Notes: a model not told the origin generated them from the letters alone. A DNA stretch of 64,000 nucleotides from Arthrobacter globiformis NBRC 12137 (GCF_000238915.1 NZ_BAEG01000092.1:1-64000); one strand, 5' to 3'; shown: positions 16,523 through 25,125, numbered from the stretch's first letter. Numbers and translations: made by a program.

Positions 16523-17202
16523 TTTTTCTTCCGGTGAAGGTCGGGTTCTGTTTTCTGGAAGTCGTCGGGGAACTGTTCGCGGTATTTGCCGATGTGCGAC
16601 GCCGACTGCGCTGCGGCGCGGTCGGGATCGGCGCTGGCGATGGCGCCGTAAAGTTCCCGGTGTTCCTGGATCAGTTCGGGCAGGTCGCTCACGTGCCGGA
16701 ACAGCCAGTGCATGCGGCCCTGCAGCGGTTCGAGGGCGGATTTGAGGAAGCCGTTGTCCGCGATCCGGGTGATGGCGTCGTGGAATTCGCTGTTGGCGCG
16801 GTGGGCCTCCATGACGGCGCCCTTGGCGAGGCAGCGTTCGGCCTCGTCCAGCAGCCCTTCAAGATACTCAAGGTCCTCGGGTGTTGCCCGGACAGCGGCG
16901 AGGCGGCAGGCCAGCACCTCCAGCGACTGGCGGACGTCGAACAGGTCCTCCACGTCCTTGGGGCTGAGGGAGCTGACCTCGGCGCCGCGGGCTCCCCGGT
17001 CGCTGAGGAGGCCCTCCTGGCGCAGCATCCGCAGCGCCTCGCGGACCGGCAGCCGGGAGACATTGAACTCGGCGGCGAGGTCGCGCTCCACGAGCCGTGT
17101 GCCCGGAGCGTAATGTCCTTCGAAGATCCTGGTGCGCAGCGTGTCCCGGACAGTCTCGCGGAGGGGACGTTCCTTGTTCTGGGTTTCTTCTGCGGCAAGC
17201 AT
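16519..17202 (-). CDS. GntR-family (FCD) transcriptional regulator
   Basis: A 227-aa regulator with an N-terminal winged helix (RLVERDLAAEFNVSRLPVREALRMLRQEGLL) and a C-terminal FCD ligand-binding domain with metal ligands in NSEFHDAI and further His residues (SASHIGKY). I prefer ATG 17202, which has GGAG four to seven bases upstream, over an in-frame ATG at 17253. It lies inside the catabolic operon between the amidase and the racemase, four bases overlapping the latter. FCD proteins bind short palindromes; the TTTGGGATCCCAAA sites upstream of the two transporter genes are the obvious candidates. Confidence 0.9.
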   Translation of the reverse strand: MLAAEETQNKERPLRETVRDTLRTRIFEGHYAPGTRLVERDLAAEFNVSRLPVREALRMLRQEGLLSDRGARGAEVSSLSPKDVEDLFDVRQSLEVLACRLAAVRATPEDLEYLEGLLDEAERCLAKGAVMEAHRANSEFHDAITRIADNGFLKSALEPLQGRMHWLFRHVSDLPELIQEHRELYGAIASADPDRAAAQSASHIGKYREQFPDDFQKTEPDLHRKKK

Positions 17203-17259
17203 GGTGCTCCATTCGTGGTTTTTTAGCGACTCTATGTCCTCGGCGGCTTCCATCTCTGC

Positions 17260-18807
17260 TCAGTCCGCTGAAGCTGGCCTGGACCTGGGTGGCGGTGGGC
17301 TGAAGCGGCCAAACTCCCGTTCGAGGGCCGCGGCGACGGCGAGTACTTCGCGGTCGCGGTAGGGCCTGCCCACCACCTGGACGCCCACGGGGAGGCCCTC
17401 ACTGGAAAGCCCGCAGGGCACAACCGCCACCGGGAAACCCAGGATGCTGATGGCACGGCAGCAGGATCCCAGCTCCGTCCACGGAATGTCCTTGCCACCG
17501 ACGGTGAAGGTTCCGGTCCGGGGATCCGACGCCGGCAGGCTGGCCACAGGCAGCAGCAGGATGTTGCGCTCCGCCATGAACCCGAGCACCTCTGCGCGGA
17601 TCGCATCCCGCTCCGCGGCGGCCTTGCGGTAGTCCGCCACCGTGCTGGGTTCTCCGCCCAGCACGGAGTCGCGCAGGTTGGCGCCCAGCTCGTCCTCGCG
17701 CCCCGTGGCAAGCTCCACCACCTCGGGCATTCCCTCGGCCGTGCGGAGGGCAACGAAGGCTGCCGCCGCCCGCTCCAGGCCTGGCGGCCTGCCGTGCTGC
17801 ATTGGAACACCGAGGCCCTCGAGGGCTTCCGCGGCCCTCCGGACGGCGGCCACCAGATCGTCCCGGACGGGGTGGGTGCCCTCGTCCTCGAACCAGGCAC
17901 AGCTGATCCCGGCCAGGGAGCCGACCGGACCGCCCAGCGGAACCGGCACGGTGGAGGGATCCACCCCATCCGGCCCGGCGAGGATGCCGAGCAGTACGCC
18001 CAGATCCTCCACGCTCCGGGCCAGCCAGGCCACGGTGCCAAGCCGGTGCAGGGCAGACATTGAGTTGGGTGCGGGGAGGCTTTCTCCGGCCGCCGGCGGG
18101 ACATACGGCAGGAGCCCCGTCTCGGGTACCAGTCCGACAGTGGGCCGCAGGCTGGCCAGGCCCGTGCAGTGGGCCGGCCAGCGGATGGACCCGCCAAAGT
18201 CGGTGCCGAGCCCGAAGGCACTCATGCCGGAGGCCACGGCGGCGCTGTCGCCGCCGGTGGAACCGCCGGACGTCAGGCGCGTGTCCCACGGATTCCAGGT
18301 GTCCCCAAAGAGCGGGTTGCGGGTGTGGGTCTCGACCGCGAATTCCGAACAGTTCGTCTTGCCCAACAACACCGCTCCTGCCTCCTGAAGGCGTTGGACC
18401 GCCGTCGCGGACTGCTCCGGTACGTAGTCCCCCAGAAGGGGGCTTCCCGCCGTCGTGCGCAGGCCCTTCGTCGCCAGGGTGTCCTTCACCGTGAACGGCA
18501 CGCCGTGCAAGGGGCCCAGCGGTTTGCCGTCGGCGGCGGCCCGGTCCGCGGCGGCAGCTTCCTCAGCGGCCAGCGGGTTGAGCGTGACGATGGCGTGCAG
18601 GCGGGGGTTTTCCTCGGCGATCCGTTCGAGGTGCAGTTCCAGGCATTCGGCCGCCGTCAGTCGGCCCTCCCGCATGGCGCTCGCCCATTCGGTCATGGAA
18701 AGGCCGGTCAGCCGCTCCCTGTCCGTGGAGGTCCTGTCCACAGTGGTCCTGTCCACGGTGGTCCTGTCCACGGTGGCCTGCGCTGAAGGCAGGGCGGTGT
18801 TGTTCAT
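17260..18807 (-). CDS. Amidase-signature family amidase
   Basis: A 515-aa amidase with the Ser-cisSer-Lys triad: Lys in PFTVKDTLATKG, cis-Ser and the nucleophile region in SGGSTGGDSAAVASG and GTDFGGSIRWPA. The frame is open far upstream, but the catalytic protein begins near LTGLSMTEW. ATG 18807 has AAGGA eight bases upstream; ATG 18813 is an alternative. The N-terminus carries three TVDRT-type repeats from a 15-bp minisatellite. It probably hydrolyses the open-chain amide or ureido product of the hydantoinase. It follows the MHS transporter gene by 11 bases. Confidence 0.9.
   Translation of the reverse strand: MNNTALPSAQATVDRTTVDRTTVDRTSTDRERLTGLSMTEWASAMREGRLTAAECLELHLERIAEENPRLHAIVTLNPLAAEEAAAADRAAADGKPLGPLHGVPFTVKDTLATKGLRTTAGSPLLGDYVPEQSATAVQRLQEAGAVLLGKTNCSEFAVETHTRNPLFGDTWNPWDTRLTSGGSTGGDSAAVASGMSAFGLGTDFGGSIRWPAHCTGLASLRPTVGLVPETGLLPYVPPAAGESLPAPNSMSALHRLGTVAWLARSVEDLGVLLGILAGPDGVDPSTVPVPLGGPVGSLAGISCAWFEDEGTHPVRDDLVAAVRRAAEALEGLGVPMQHGRPPGLERAAAAFVALRTAEGMPEVVELATGREDELGANLRDSVLGGEPSTVADYRKAAAERDAIRAEVLGFMAERNILLLPVASLPASDPRTGTFTVGGKDIPWTELGSCCRAISILGFPVAVVPCGLSSEGLPVGVQVVGRPYRDREVLAVAAALEREFGRFSPPPPRSRPASAD
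18730..18774 (-). repeat. 15-bp in-frame tandem repeat in the amidase gene
   Basis: Three consecutive 15-bp units (18730-18744, 18745-18759, 18760-18774), the last two identical and the first one base different, encode the TVDRT repeats near the amidase N-terminus, ahead of the conserved domain. Confidence 0.85.
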
Positions 18808-18818
18808 GTCCATGATCC

Positions 18819-20186
18819 TTATCGTGTGGTGCTGGCCGTCTTGCCGGCCTCGTTCATGGTGATCCTGGACGTTTCCTTGGCTACGTAGACGCAGTACACC
18901 ATGAGCAGCAGCGCGGCGGACAGGTAGCCGGCCACGGCGAATCCGGAGCTGGTCAGGACGATCAGCTGAATGGCGATCAGCGGGGCAAAGCCGCCGCCGA
19001 AGACGCCGGCGAGCTGGAAGCCTACGGCGGAGCCGGTGTAGCGGACCTTGGTTGCGAAGAGTTCGGGGATGAAGGAGGCCACCGGGGCGTACATGGCCGC
19101 AACGATCACCAGGCCGATGGCGGGGGCGATGAGCACCAGGAACGGGTCCTTGGAGTTGAGCATCGCAATGAACACGAAGCTGTAGATGATGCCCGCGACG
19201 GCGCCGCCGATCATGACGGGCCTGCGGCCCACACGGTCCGAGAGTCCGCCGAACAGCGGGATGCTGATCATCTGGGCAACGGCCGAGATTGTCGATGCGG
19301 CCAGGGCCAGGCTCTTGGGCAGGCCCAGGTGTTCGGTTCCGTAGACGAGGACGAACAGCGCGAAGATGTAGAACGCGATATCGCTGCCGATGCGGGCACC
19401 GACTGCCAGGGCCAGCTGCTTCTTGTAGTGCTTGAAGACGTACAGGAGCGGAGCCTTGACTTCTTCCTGCTTCTTCTCCGCGGCCTTCTGTTCCGTCTCC
19501 TCGAAGATCGGCGATTCCGCGAGCTTCAGCCGGATGTAGAGGCCGATGGCGACGAGTGCGAAGCTGATCAGGAAAGGGATCCGCCAGCCCCAGGCGAGGA
19601 AGGCTTCCTTGGAAAGGGCCGAGGTCATGAGCGTGAAGATGCCGGTGGCCAGGAGCAGGCCCGTGGGCGCGGCGGTCTGGACGAGGCTGCCGAAGAGTCC
19701 GCGCCGGCCGCTCTTGTCCGACTCGGTGACCATGAGGGCGGCGCCGCCCCATTCGCCGCCGATCCCGATGCCCTGCAGGAAGCGAAGGGACACCAGGAGG
19801 ACCGGAGCCCAGACGCCGATGTTTTCGTAGGTGGGCAGGAGGCCGACGGCGGCACTGGCCAGGCCCATCAGGAGCAGTGTGGTGACCAGGACGTTTTTGC
19901 GTCCGATCTTGTCGCCGAAGTGGCCGAAGATGGCGGCGCCCAGGGGACGCACCACGTAGCCCACAGCGTAGGTGGCCAGGGCCAGCAGGAGGCCGGTGGC
20001 GGGCTCTGAGCCTGGGAAGAACAGGATGGGGAAGACGATGGAGGCGGCTGTGCTGTAGGCAAAGAAGTCGTAGTACTCGAGCGTGGTGCCGACGAAGCTC
20101 GCGGCGACGACCCTCTTCATTGAGTTCCCGCCGCCCTTCGGCTTGGCGTCGGACACGGAACTGCGGGTTTGGGAGTTGATCGACAT
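18819..20186 (-). CDS. MFS transporter, metabolite:H+ symporter (MHS) family
   Basis: A 455-aa importer with the MHS signature near the N-terminus (ASFVGTTLEYYDFFAYSTAA), the motif RPLGAAIFGHFGDKIGRKN, and twelve predicted helices. MHS members take up dicarboxylates, shikimate, betaines and similar acids. I chose ATG 20186, with CAGGAGGG eight bases upstream; the frame continues to 20273 but the extension is not homologous-looking. It is the first gene of the transporter-amidase-GntR-racemase-hydantoinase-decarboxylase run, and two operator-like palindromes lie upstream at 20261 and 20311. Confidence 0.9.
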   Translation of the reverse strand: MSINSQTRSSVSDAKPKGGGNSMKRVVAASFVGTTLEYYDFFAYSTAASIVFPILFFPGSEPATGLLLALATYAVGYVVRPLGAAIFGHFGDKIGRKNVLVTTLLLMGLASAAVGLLPTYENIGVWAPVLLVSLRFLQGIGIGGEWGGAALMVTESDKSGRRGLFGSLVQTAAPTGLLLATGIFTLMTSALSKEAFLAWGWRIPFLISFALVAIGLYIRLKLAESPIFEETEQKAAEKKQEEVKAPLLYVFKHYKKQLALAVGARIGSDIAFYIFALFVLVYGTEHLGLPKSLALAASTISAVAQMISIPLFGGLSDRVGRRPVMIGGAVAGIIYSFVFIAMLNSKDPFLVLIAPAIGLVIVAAMYAPVASFIPELFATKVRYTGSAVGFQLAGVFGGGFAPLIAIQLIVLTSSGFAVAGYLSAALLLMVYCVYVAKETSRITMNEAGKTASTTR

Positions 20187-20260
20187 GTGGCCCTCCTGGG
20201 CGATGCGATTGGTGGTGCAGGAACCGGGTTGGGTTGAGGAGGTTGTCCTCGCAGTGCCGG

Positions 20261-20324
20261 TTTGGGATCCCAAATATGACGGTAGGTTGTGCGGGGGCTG
20301 ATGTCAATGGTTTGGGATCCCAAA
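20261..20324. promoter_or_regulatory. Paired TTTGGGATCCCAAA operators
   Basis: Two perfect 14-bp palindromes at 20261-20274 and 20311-20324, spaced 50 bp centre to centre, lie 75 and 125 bases upstream of the MHS transporter start. The spacing is near five helical turns, allowing two dimers on one face. The same palindrome occurs upstream of the second transporter gene. The GntR/FCD protein encoded in the operon is the likely ligand. Confidence 0.75.
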
Positions 20325-20358
20325 ACGGGATGAGTGTTGCGGGGGTGGCTCGGCAGGT

Positions 20359-21717
20359 TTAGACGGGAAGGCGCTTGTTGTAGTTCAGGGTGAGCACGGA
20401 GGCGCCCATGATGATGGCGGAGCCCACGAAGTACAGCAGCGCCCAGGTGTAGGAACCGGTGGCGCCCACGATCAGGCCGACGGCAATCGGGGTAACGAAC
20501 CCGGAGATGTTGCCGCTGAAGTTCATCGCCCCGCCCAGGACGCCGGCGTTGGTGCGGCCGCCCAGGATGGACGGGATGCTCCAGAACAGGCCCACCCAGC
20601 GCAGGAAGAACATCACCACGGAGAGCAGTACGACGGCGGTGGTCGGGTCAGCGACGACGGTCACCCCGATGAGGCCGCCCACCACCACGACGCTGGAGAT
20701 GCCCAGCAGTGTCCGCATAACGCGGTTGGCCGAAGCGCCGGCTGCCCGCCACTTGTCGGCGATGGTGCCGCCCAGGATCTCGCCGACGAAGCCGGCTCCG
20801 AAGATCACGAAGGTGGACCAGCCGATGGTTTTCAGGTCGAAGCCCTTGGCCTGGGCGAGGTAGAGCGGCCCCCAGGTGAGCAGGCCGTAGAACACGCCGT
20901 TGAAGCCCAGCCAGCCAAAGCACATGGCCCAGAAGGAGCGGAACTTCAGGTAGGGGAGCAGTGCCCGCTTGCCCTTGCTGCCTTCCTTCTCGGCTTCGGC
21001 GTCCTCCGCCGCATGCGAGGCTTCGATGTAGTCGGCCTCGGCAGCGTTGACGCCGCGGTGCTGGCGCGGGTTGTCGCGGACGTACCACCAGACGGCCAGG
21101 CCCATCAGGACGGTGGCGGCGCCGGCGATGACGAACGAGCTGCGCCAGCTGCCGGTGGCGGCGATGAGGCCGGCGATAAGGATGCCGCCCAGGCCGGCGC
21201 CGAGGGGAGCGCCGGCGTCCAGGATGGTGGCACCCCGGCCGCGCTCCGACTTGTGCATCCAGATGGCGTTCAGCTTGCCGCCGGCAGGCATGACGCCCGC
21301 TTCGGTGACGCCGATGCCCAGGCGGGCGATGAACATGCTCAGGAATCCGCCGGCCATGCCTGAGGCGGCGGTCGCCGCGCCCCAGCCCACGCAGGAGGCT
21401 GTCATGACCTTGCGCGGCCCGAATTTGTCGATCAGCAGGCCCACCGGGATCTGCATCAGGGCGTAGGTCCAGAAGAAGGCCGAGAGCAGGAGGCCCACGA
21501 GCTCCGGGGCGAGGTTGAATTCCTTTTGGATGATGGGCAGCGCCACCGAGATGGAGCCGCGGTCGATGTAGTTGACGGCGACGAGGACGAGCAGCAGCAG
21601 GAAGAGTCTCCAGCGGACGCTGGTGCGCCGTTGCACGCCGTCCTTGCCGGGCTCGGCGCCGCGGGATTCGGTGGATTGGGCCGGGGTTGTCACTGCTTCA
21701 GTATCTGGAAGAGACAC
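20359..21717 (-). CDS. MFS transporter, anion:cation symporter (ACS) family
   Basis: A 452-aa importer with the ACS signature (LLVLVAVNYIDRGSISVALP, LIDKFGPRKVM, GVTEAGVMPAGGKL), related to transporters of hexuronates, galactonate, phthalate or allantoate. It has twelve predicted helices and a charged loop around residue 230. It starts at ATG 21717. Operator-like palindromes lie about 130-155 bases upstream (21846-21872), the same motif as upstream of the MHS gene, so both importers are probably in one regulon for related substrates. Confidence 0.9.
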   Translation of the reverse strand: MSLPDTEAVTTPAQSTESRGAEPGKDGVQRRTSVRWRLFLLLLVLVAVNYIDRGSISVALPIIQKEFNLAPELVGLLLSAFFWTYALMQIPVGLLIDKFGPRKVMTASCVGWGAATAASGMAGGFLSMFIARLGIGVTEAGVMPAGGKLNAIWMHKSERGRGATILDAGAPLGAGLGGILIAGLIAATGSWRSSFVIAGAATVLMGLAVWWYVRDNPRQHRGVNAAEADYIEASHAAEDAEAEKEGSKGKRALLPYLKFRSFWAMCFGWLGFNGVFYGLLTWGPLYLAQAKGFDLKTIGWSTFVIFGAGFVGEILGGTIADKWRAAGASANRVMRTLLGISSVVVVGGLIGVTVVADPTTAVVLLSVVMFFLRWVGLFWSIPSILGGRTNAGVLGGAMNFSGNISGFVTPIAVGLIVGATGSYTWALLYFVGSAIIMGASVLTLNYNKRLPV

Positions 21718-21845
21718 AGCTTCTCCTTTGCGGGAAGGGTGCGGACAGGGGGATGGGGGAATGAAGTGGGGGCGGTGCGGCCGCGGTTTGGCGGGAATTC
21801 CCGGGCTGGCGGTGTTGGGTCTGGGCCAGCGGGAGAGTCTTGCTG

Positions 21846-21872
21846 TTTGGGATCCCGTTTTGGGATCCCAAA
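21846..21872. promoter_or_regulatory. Tandem TTTGGGATCCCAAA operators
   Basis: One perfect copy (21859-21872) abuts and overlaps by one base an imperfect copy (21846-21859, last three positions differ). They lie in the 273-bp divergent region between the ACS transporter (start 21717) and the aldo-keto reductase (start 21991), so they may act on both genes. Confidence 0.72.
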
Positions 21873-21990
21873 TTCAAGGTAAGGAGTGGCGTGGGACACT
21901 GTCAAGGGTTTTCGGAGAAGTAACCCGTGGCCCGCGAAAAAACGAATTGTGACAGCGGCCGAATGGCAAAGCATCGAAAGGGAGTACCGA

Positions 21991-22974
21991 ATGAAGACGG
22001 TCCGACTTGGAAACTCCGGGCTGGAAATCAGCGCCGTTGTCCTGGGCATGATGAGCTACGGCGATCCGGCGAAGGGGTCGCACGAGTGGAGCGTGGGGCT
22101 CGATGAAGCCAGGCCGTTGGTGCGGCGCGCCTACGAGGCGGGAATCACCACGTTCGATACAGCAAATGTGTACTCGGCCGGCTCGAGCGAGGAGATCACC
22201 GGCACCCTGCTCAAGGAACTGGCCCCGCGTGAGGAGGTCCAGATCGCCACCAAGGTCCACGGGCGGATGCGCGGGGCCCGCAACGGGGCCGGACTCAGCC
22301 GGGCCGCGATCATGCACGAGATCGACGCATCCCTCACCCGGCTCCGCACCGACTACGTGGACCTGTACCAGATCCACCGGTATGACCCGGTGACGCCCGT
22401 CGAGGAGACGATGGAGGCCCTGCATGACGTCGTGAAGGCCGGCAAGGCCCGCTACATCGGGGCGTCGAGCATGTGGGCCTGGCAGTTCGCCCGGATGCAG
22501 CACGTGGCGGAACTGCACGGCTGGACGAGGTTCGTGTCCATGCAGGACCAGTACAACCTCCTCGAGCGGGAGGAAGAGCGCGAAATGCACCCGTTCTGCC
22601 AGGCAACCGGCGTGGGTGTCATCCCCTGGAGCCCCCTGGCGCGTGGAAACCTGACCCGGCCGTGGGGCGCAGCCGGATCCGGGACCCGGCAGGACACGGA
22701 CCAGTTCGGCAAGGGCCTGTACAAGCAGGACGAGGACGCGAACAGGGCCATCGTCGACGCAGTCGCCGCCGTGGCGGACGAGCGTGGCGTGCCGATGGCG
22801 CAGATCGCCCTGGCCTGGAGCGCGGGCAAGTCCGCCGTCACCGCCCCCATCGTCGGGGCGACGAAGGAACGACATGTCGACGACGCCGCTGCCGCCGTCG
22901 GGCTTGACCTGACCGAGTCGGAGGTCCGGCGCCTCGAGGAAAGCTACACGCCCCGCTACCCCTCCGGGTTCTGA
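21991..22974 (+). CDS. Aldo/keto reductase
   Basis: A 327-aa NADPH-dependent oxidoreductase. It has the AKR start (VRLGNSGLEISAVVLGMMSYGD), the catalytic Asp and Tyr (TFDTANVYSAGSSEEITG), Lys in ATKVHGRM and the active-site His region in YQIHRYDPVTP. ATG 21991 has AAAGGGAG six bases upstream and starts the conserved fold; the frame is open further upstream but without homology. It is divergent from the ACS transporter with operators between them, so it may belong to the same regulon. Its last 19 bases overlap the end of the convergent gene. Confidence 0.9.
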   Translation: MKTVRLGNSGLEISAVVLGMMSYGDPAKGSHEWSVGLDEARPLVRRAYEAGITTFDTANVYSAGSSEEITGTLLKELAPREEVQIATKVHGRMRGARNGAGLSRAAIMHEIDASLTRLRTDYVDLYQIHRYDPVTPVEETMEALHDVVKAGKARYIGASSMWAWQFARMQHVAELHGWTRFVSMQDQYNLLEREEEREMHPFCQATGVGVIPWSPLARGNLTRPWGAAGSGTRQDTDQFGKGLYKQDEDANRAIVDAVAAVADERGVPMAQIALAWSAGKSAVTAPIVGATKERHVDDAAAAVGLDLTESEVRRLEESYTPRYPSGF

Positions 22975-23834
22975 CCTACCCGCAGAGACTCCCGGTGCGC
23001 CAGGATTTCGGCGAGCTCCGCGAGCCGGTGGGCACGGGCCGATTCGGCCGGCGTGAACGGCTCGCCGGGACGGAAAAAGGTGATGGGTCCGTGCCAGGCG
23101 GTCGGGATTTTCAGGATGGTCCCGGCGTCGTTCGTTTCACTAAGGTGGCGGGCCGACTCGCTGGCGGGATCAAGGATCCGGGCGGACAGCAGTTCCGCCA
23201 CGGCCAGCGGAAGTTCCCCCGGCATGGCGGCGATCCGGGCGGCCAGGCTCAGGGCCTTGGTCTGCCCGTCGGCCATGGCCAGGGCGGTGGTGGGCCAGAC
23301 CTGCGTGCTGCGTCCGCCGCCGTCCGCCAGGGCCTCCAGCAGCTGGCGCTCGCTGACCTCGCCCGGGGCCGACAGGACGAATTCATCCATCACCCCGCCC
23401 CGGACCGGATGGACGTGGATGCCCAAAATGTTGGTGTCCAGCAGTGCCAGCGACCTGGTGATCCGCTTAAGGGAACCGGGCTCGTCTCGGAGCACGGTCC
23501 GCGCACGCCACAGCGCCGGAGCCGTGCCAAGGCGCCGGCGGTGACGCAGCGCGGGTGCGTGGAGCCACCGCCGCAGAATCCGGGCCGCGGAGGGCTCGGC
23601 CACCCAGATCACCAGGACGGTGGCCGTCAGGGTCAGGACCAGCACCTTGGCCAGATAGGGCAGATGCGTCTGGACCACCAGCGCGTGCACCAGCAGTTCG
23701 ATCGGGAGCATGACGGCGACATTGGCCACCGTGAGGCGCGTCTTGGTGGGCTCGGGCATCTGCCCGCAGACTTCGCAGCTCAGTTCGGCCGCGGCGGGCT
23801 TCGGCGTGTGGGGCTTCGGCGCATGGGGCTCCAT
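22956..23834 (-). CDS. Membrane-anchored ACT-domain protein
   Basis: A 292-aa protein with an N-terminal Cys pair (CEVCG), two or three hydrophobic segments (LTVANVAVMLPIELLVHALV, VLVLTLTATVLVIWVA), then an ACT-like domain starting VLRDEPGSLKRITRSLALLDTNILG. ACT domains bind amino acids or similar small molecules. The tail (LSARILDPASESARHL, PFTPAESARAHRLAELAEIL) may hold a second regulatory module. The start at ATG 23834 is a choice, since the frame runs further upstream. The role is not known; a membrane-linked amino-acid sensor is an inference. It overlaps the aldo-keto reductase gene tail to tail. Confidence 0.65.
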   Translation of the reverse strand: MEPHAPKPHTPKPAAAELSCEVCGQMPEPTKTRLTVANVAVMLPIELLVHALVVQTHLPYLAKVLVLTLTATVLVIWVAEPSAARILRRWLHAPALRHRRRLGTAPALWRARTVLRDEPGSLKRITRSLALLDTNILGIHVHPVRGGVMDEFVLSAPGEVSERQLLEALADGGGRSTQVWPTTALAMADGQTKALSLAARIAAMPGELPLAVAELLSARILDPASESARHLSETNDAGTILKIPTAWHGPITFFRPGEPFTPAESARAHRLAELAEILAHRESLRVGQNPEG

Positions 23835-23912
23835 GGTGCCAGACTGCCCGGCCGCTGTTACGGGGTGATTGCCCCTGCGTTCCGATCCCGCGAAACATCC
23901 CCCGGATGCATG

Positions 23913-23975
23913 GAGTTTTTGTACAGATAATGGCCTCTGGCGGGGCTTTTGCGCCCAATGTCTGGACAAAAACTC
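23913..23975. promoter_or_regulatory. Long-arm inverted repeat in a divergent promoter region
   Basis: Arms GAGTTTTTGTACAGA (23913-23927) and TCTGGACAAAAACTC (23961-23975) match at 14 of 15 positions with a 33-nt loop that itself contains GGCG...CGCC. A GATAAT -10-like hexamer (23926-23931) lies at the end of the left arm. The element lies between the ACT-domain gene (minus) and the secreted beta-propeller-like gene (plus), so it may be an operator or a structured leader. Confidence 0.5.
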
Positions 23976-24095
23976 GCGGCTCCTGCGGGGCTATGGCCAG
24001 CCTCCGGCCCGGTCCCTACACTGAAGGGACCAGCGTGCGGACTCCCGTACAACGGCCTGCTCGCACGGAAGAGTCGACTCGTGGAGAGCACCGCC

Positions 24096-25058
24096 ATGTC
24101 CATCAGCACCAGTTCAGGTCATATGCGCCGCCGTGCCGCGGTAGGGTTCCTCGCCCTCGCCGCGCTCCTGGTCCCCGCACCCGTCGCCTCGGCCGGAGAG
24201 ACCCGGTCCGACGACATTGCCCCGGTGATCCTGCTGGACGGGGCCAAGGGTGCCGAGGGCATCGCGGCCGCCGGCAGCACGAAATTCTACGCGGGTGACC
24301 TGGTCACCGGGGACATCTACCGCGGCGACATCCGCAAGGACAAGGCGACCAAGTTCATCGATGCACCCGACGGCAGGATGGCCGTGGGCATGAAGGCGGA
24401 CCGGCACAACGATCTGCTGTTCGTCGCCGGCGGCCCCACGGGCCGGGCTTACGTGTACGACACCGACACGGGCAAGACGGTCAAGACCTTCCAGCTGACC
24501 AGGAAGGAAGCCTTCATCAACGACGTGGCACTCACGGACCATGGCGCCTGGTTTACCAACTCGCGGCAGGCTGAGCTGTACTTCATCCCGGTTGACGACG
24601 ACGGCGACCTCGGCAAAGTGCGCACGCTGACGCTGAAGGGTCCCGCGGCGGACACCAGCAAGCAGTTCAACCTCAATGGCATCGCCTATTCACGCGACGC
24701 CCGCCGGCTCGTAGTGGCGCACACGGGCAATCAGGAGCTGTACACCGTCAGCCCGCGGACCGGTGCCAGCACCGAGATCACCGGCGTGACGGTCCCCAAC
24801 GTCGACGGCGTCCTGGTCAAGGGCGACACCGTCTGGGCAGTGCAGAACTTCTCCAACCAGATCAGCCGGCTGCGGGTGAACTTCCACGAATCGACGGCAA
24901 AGCTGCGCGAAGTCATCACCAGCCCGGACTTCAACATCCCGACGACGGCCGCTCTGTTCGATGACACCCTCGCCGCCGTCAATGCCAAGTTTGGCGTGCC
25001 GAACGCCAAGACCTTCGAAGTGGTCACGGTGGACGCACGCACCAACGCCACGAAGTAA
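24096..25058 (+). CDS. Secreted beta-propeller (SMP-30/gluconolactonase-like) protein
   Basis: A 320-aa exported protein with a signal peptide (RRRAAVGFLALAALLVPAPVASA, cleavage near residue 32). The mature part shows repeated strand patterns such as YAGDLVTGDIYRGDI, AVGMKADRHNDLLFVAGG, NLNGIAYSRDARRLVVAH and PNVDGVLVKGDTVWAVQN, as in six-bladed SMP-30/NHL-type propellers. ATG 24096 follows GTGGAGAG. Such proteins are lactonases or ligand-binding propellers; no catalytic residue assignment is possible here. It is followed by a strong hairpin. Confidence 0.8.
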   Translation: MSISTSSGHMRRRAAVGFLALAALLVPAPVASAGETRSDDIAPVILLDGAKGAEGIAAAGSTKFYAGDLVTGDIYRGDIRKDKATKFIDAPDGRMAVGMKADRHNDLLFVAGGPTGRAYVYDTDTGKTVKTFQLTRKEAFINDVALTDHGAWFTNSRQAELYFIPVDDDGDLGKVRTLTLKGPAADTSKQFNLNGIAYSRDARRLVVAHTGNQELYTVSPRTGASTEITGVTVPNVDGVLVKGDTVWAVQNFSNQISRLRVNFHESTAKLREVITSPDFNIPTTAALFDDTLAAVNAKFGVPNAKTFEVVTVDARTNATK

Positions 25059-25094
25059 AGAGACGGCTGAGGAGACGAACGCAACAGGGCAGCA

Positions 25095-25125
25095 GGCGGC
25101 CTCCGCGGGGAAGGCGGAGGCCGCC
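25095..25125 (+). terminator. Hairpin terminator
   Basis: A 12-bp perfect GC-rich stem (25095-25106 with 25114-25125) around the loop GGGGAAG, 37 bases after the propeller gene, without a clear T-run. Confidence 0.7.

Noticed and set aside
17260..20307. A 1015-codon open frame joining the amidase with upstream sequence
   Set aside because: The first about 500 codons are Arg/His/Pro-rich noise antisense-shifted against the MHS transporter, which is in another frame with clear motifs. The amidase starts at 18807.
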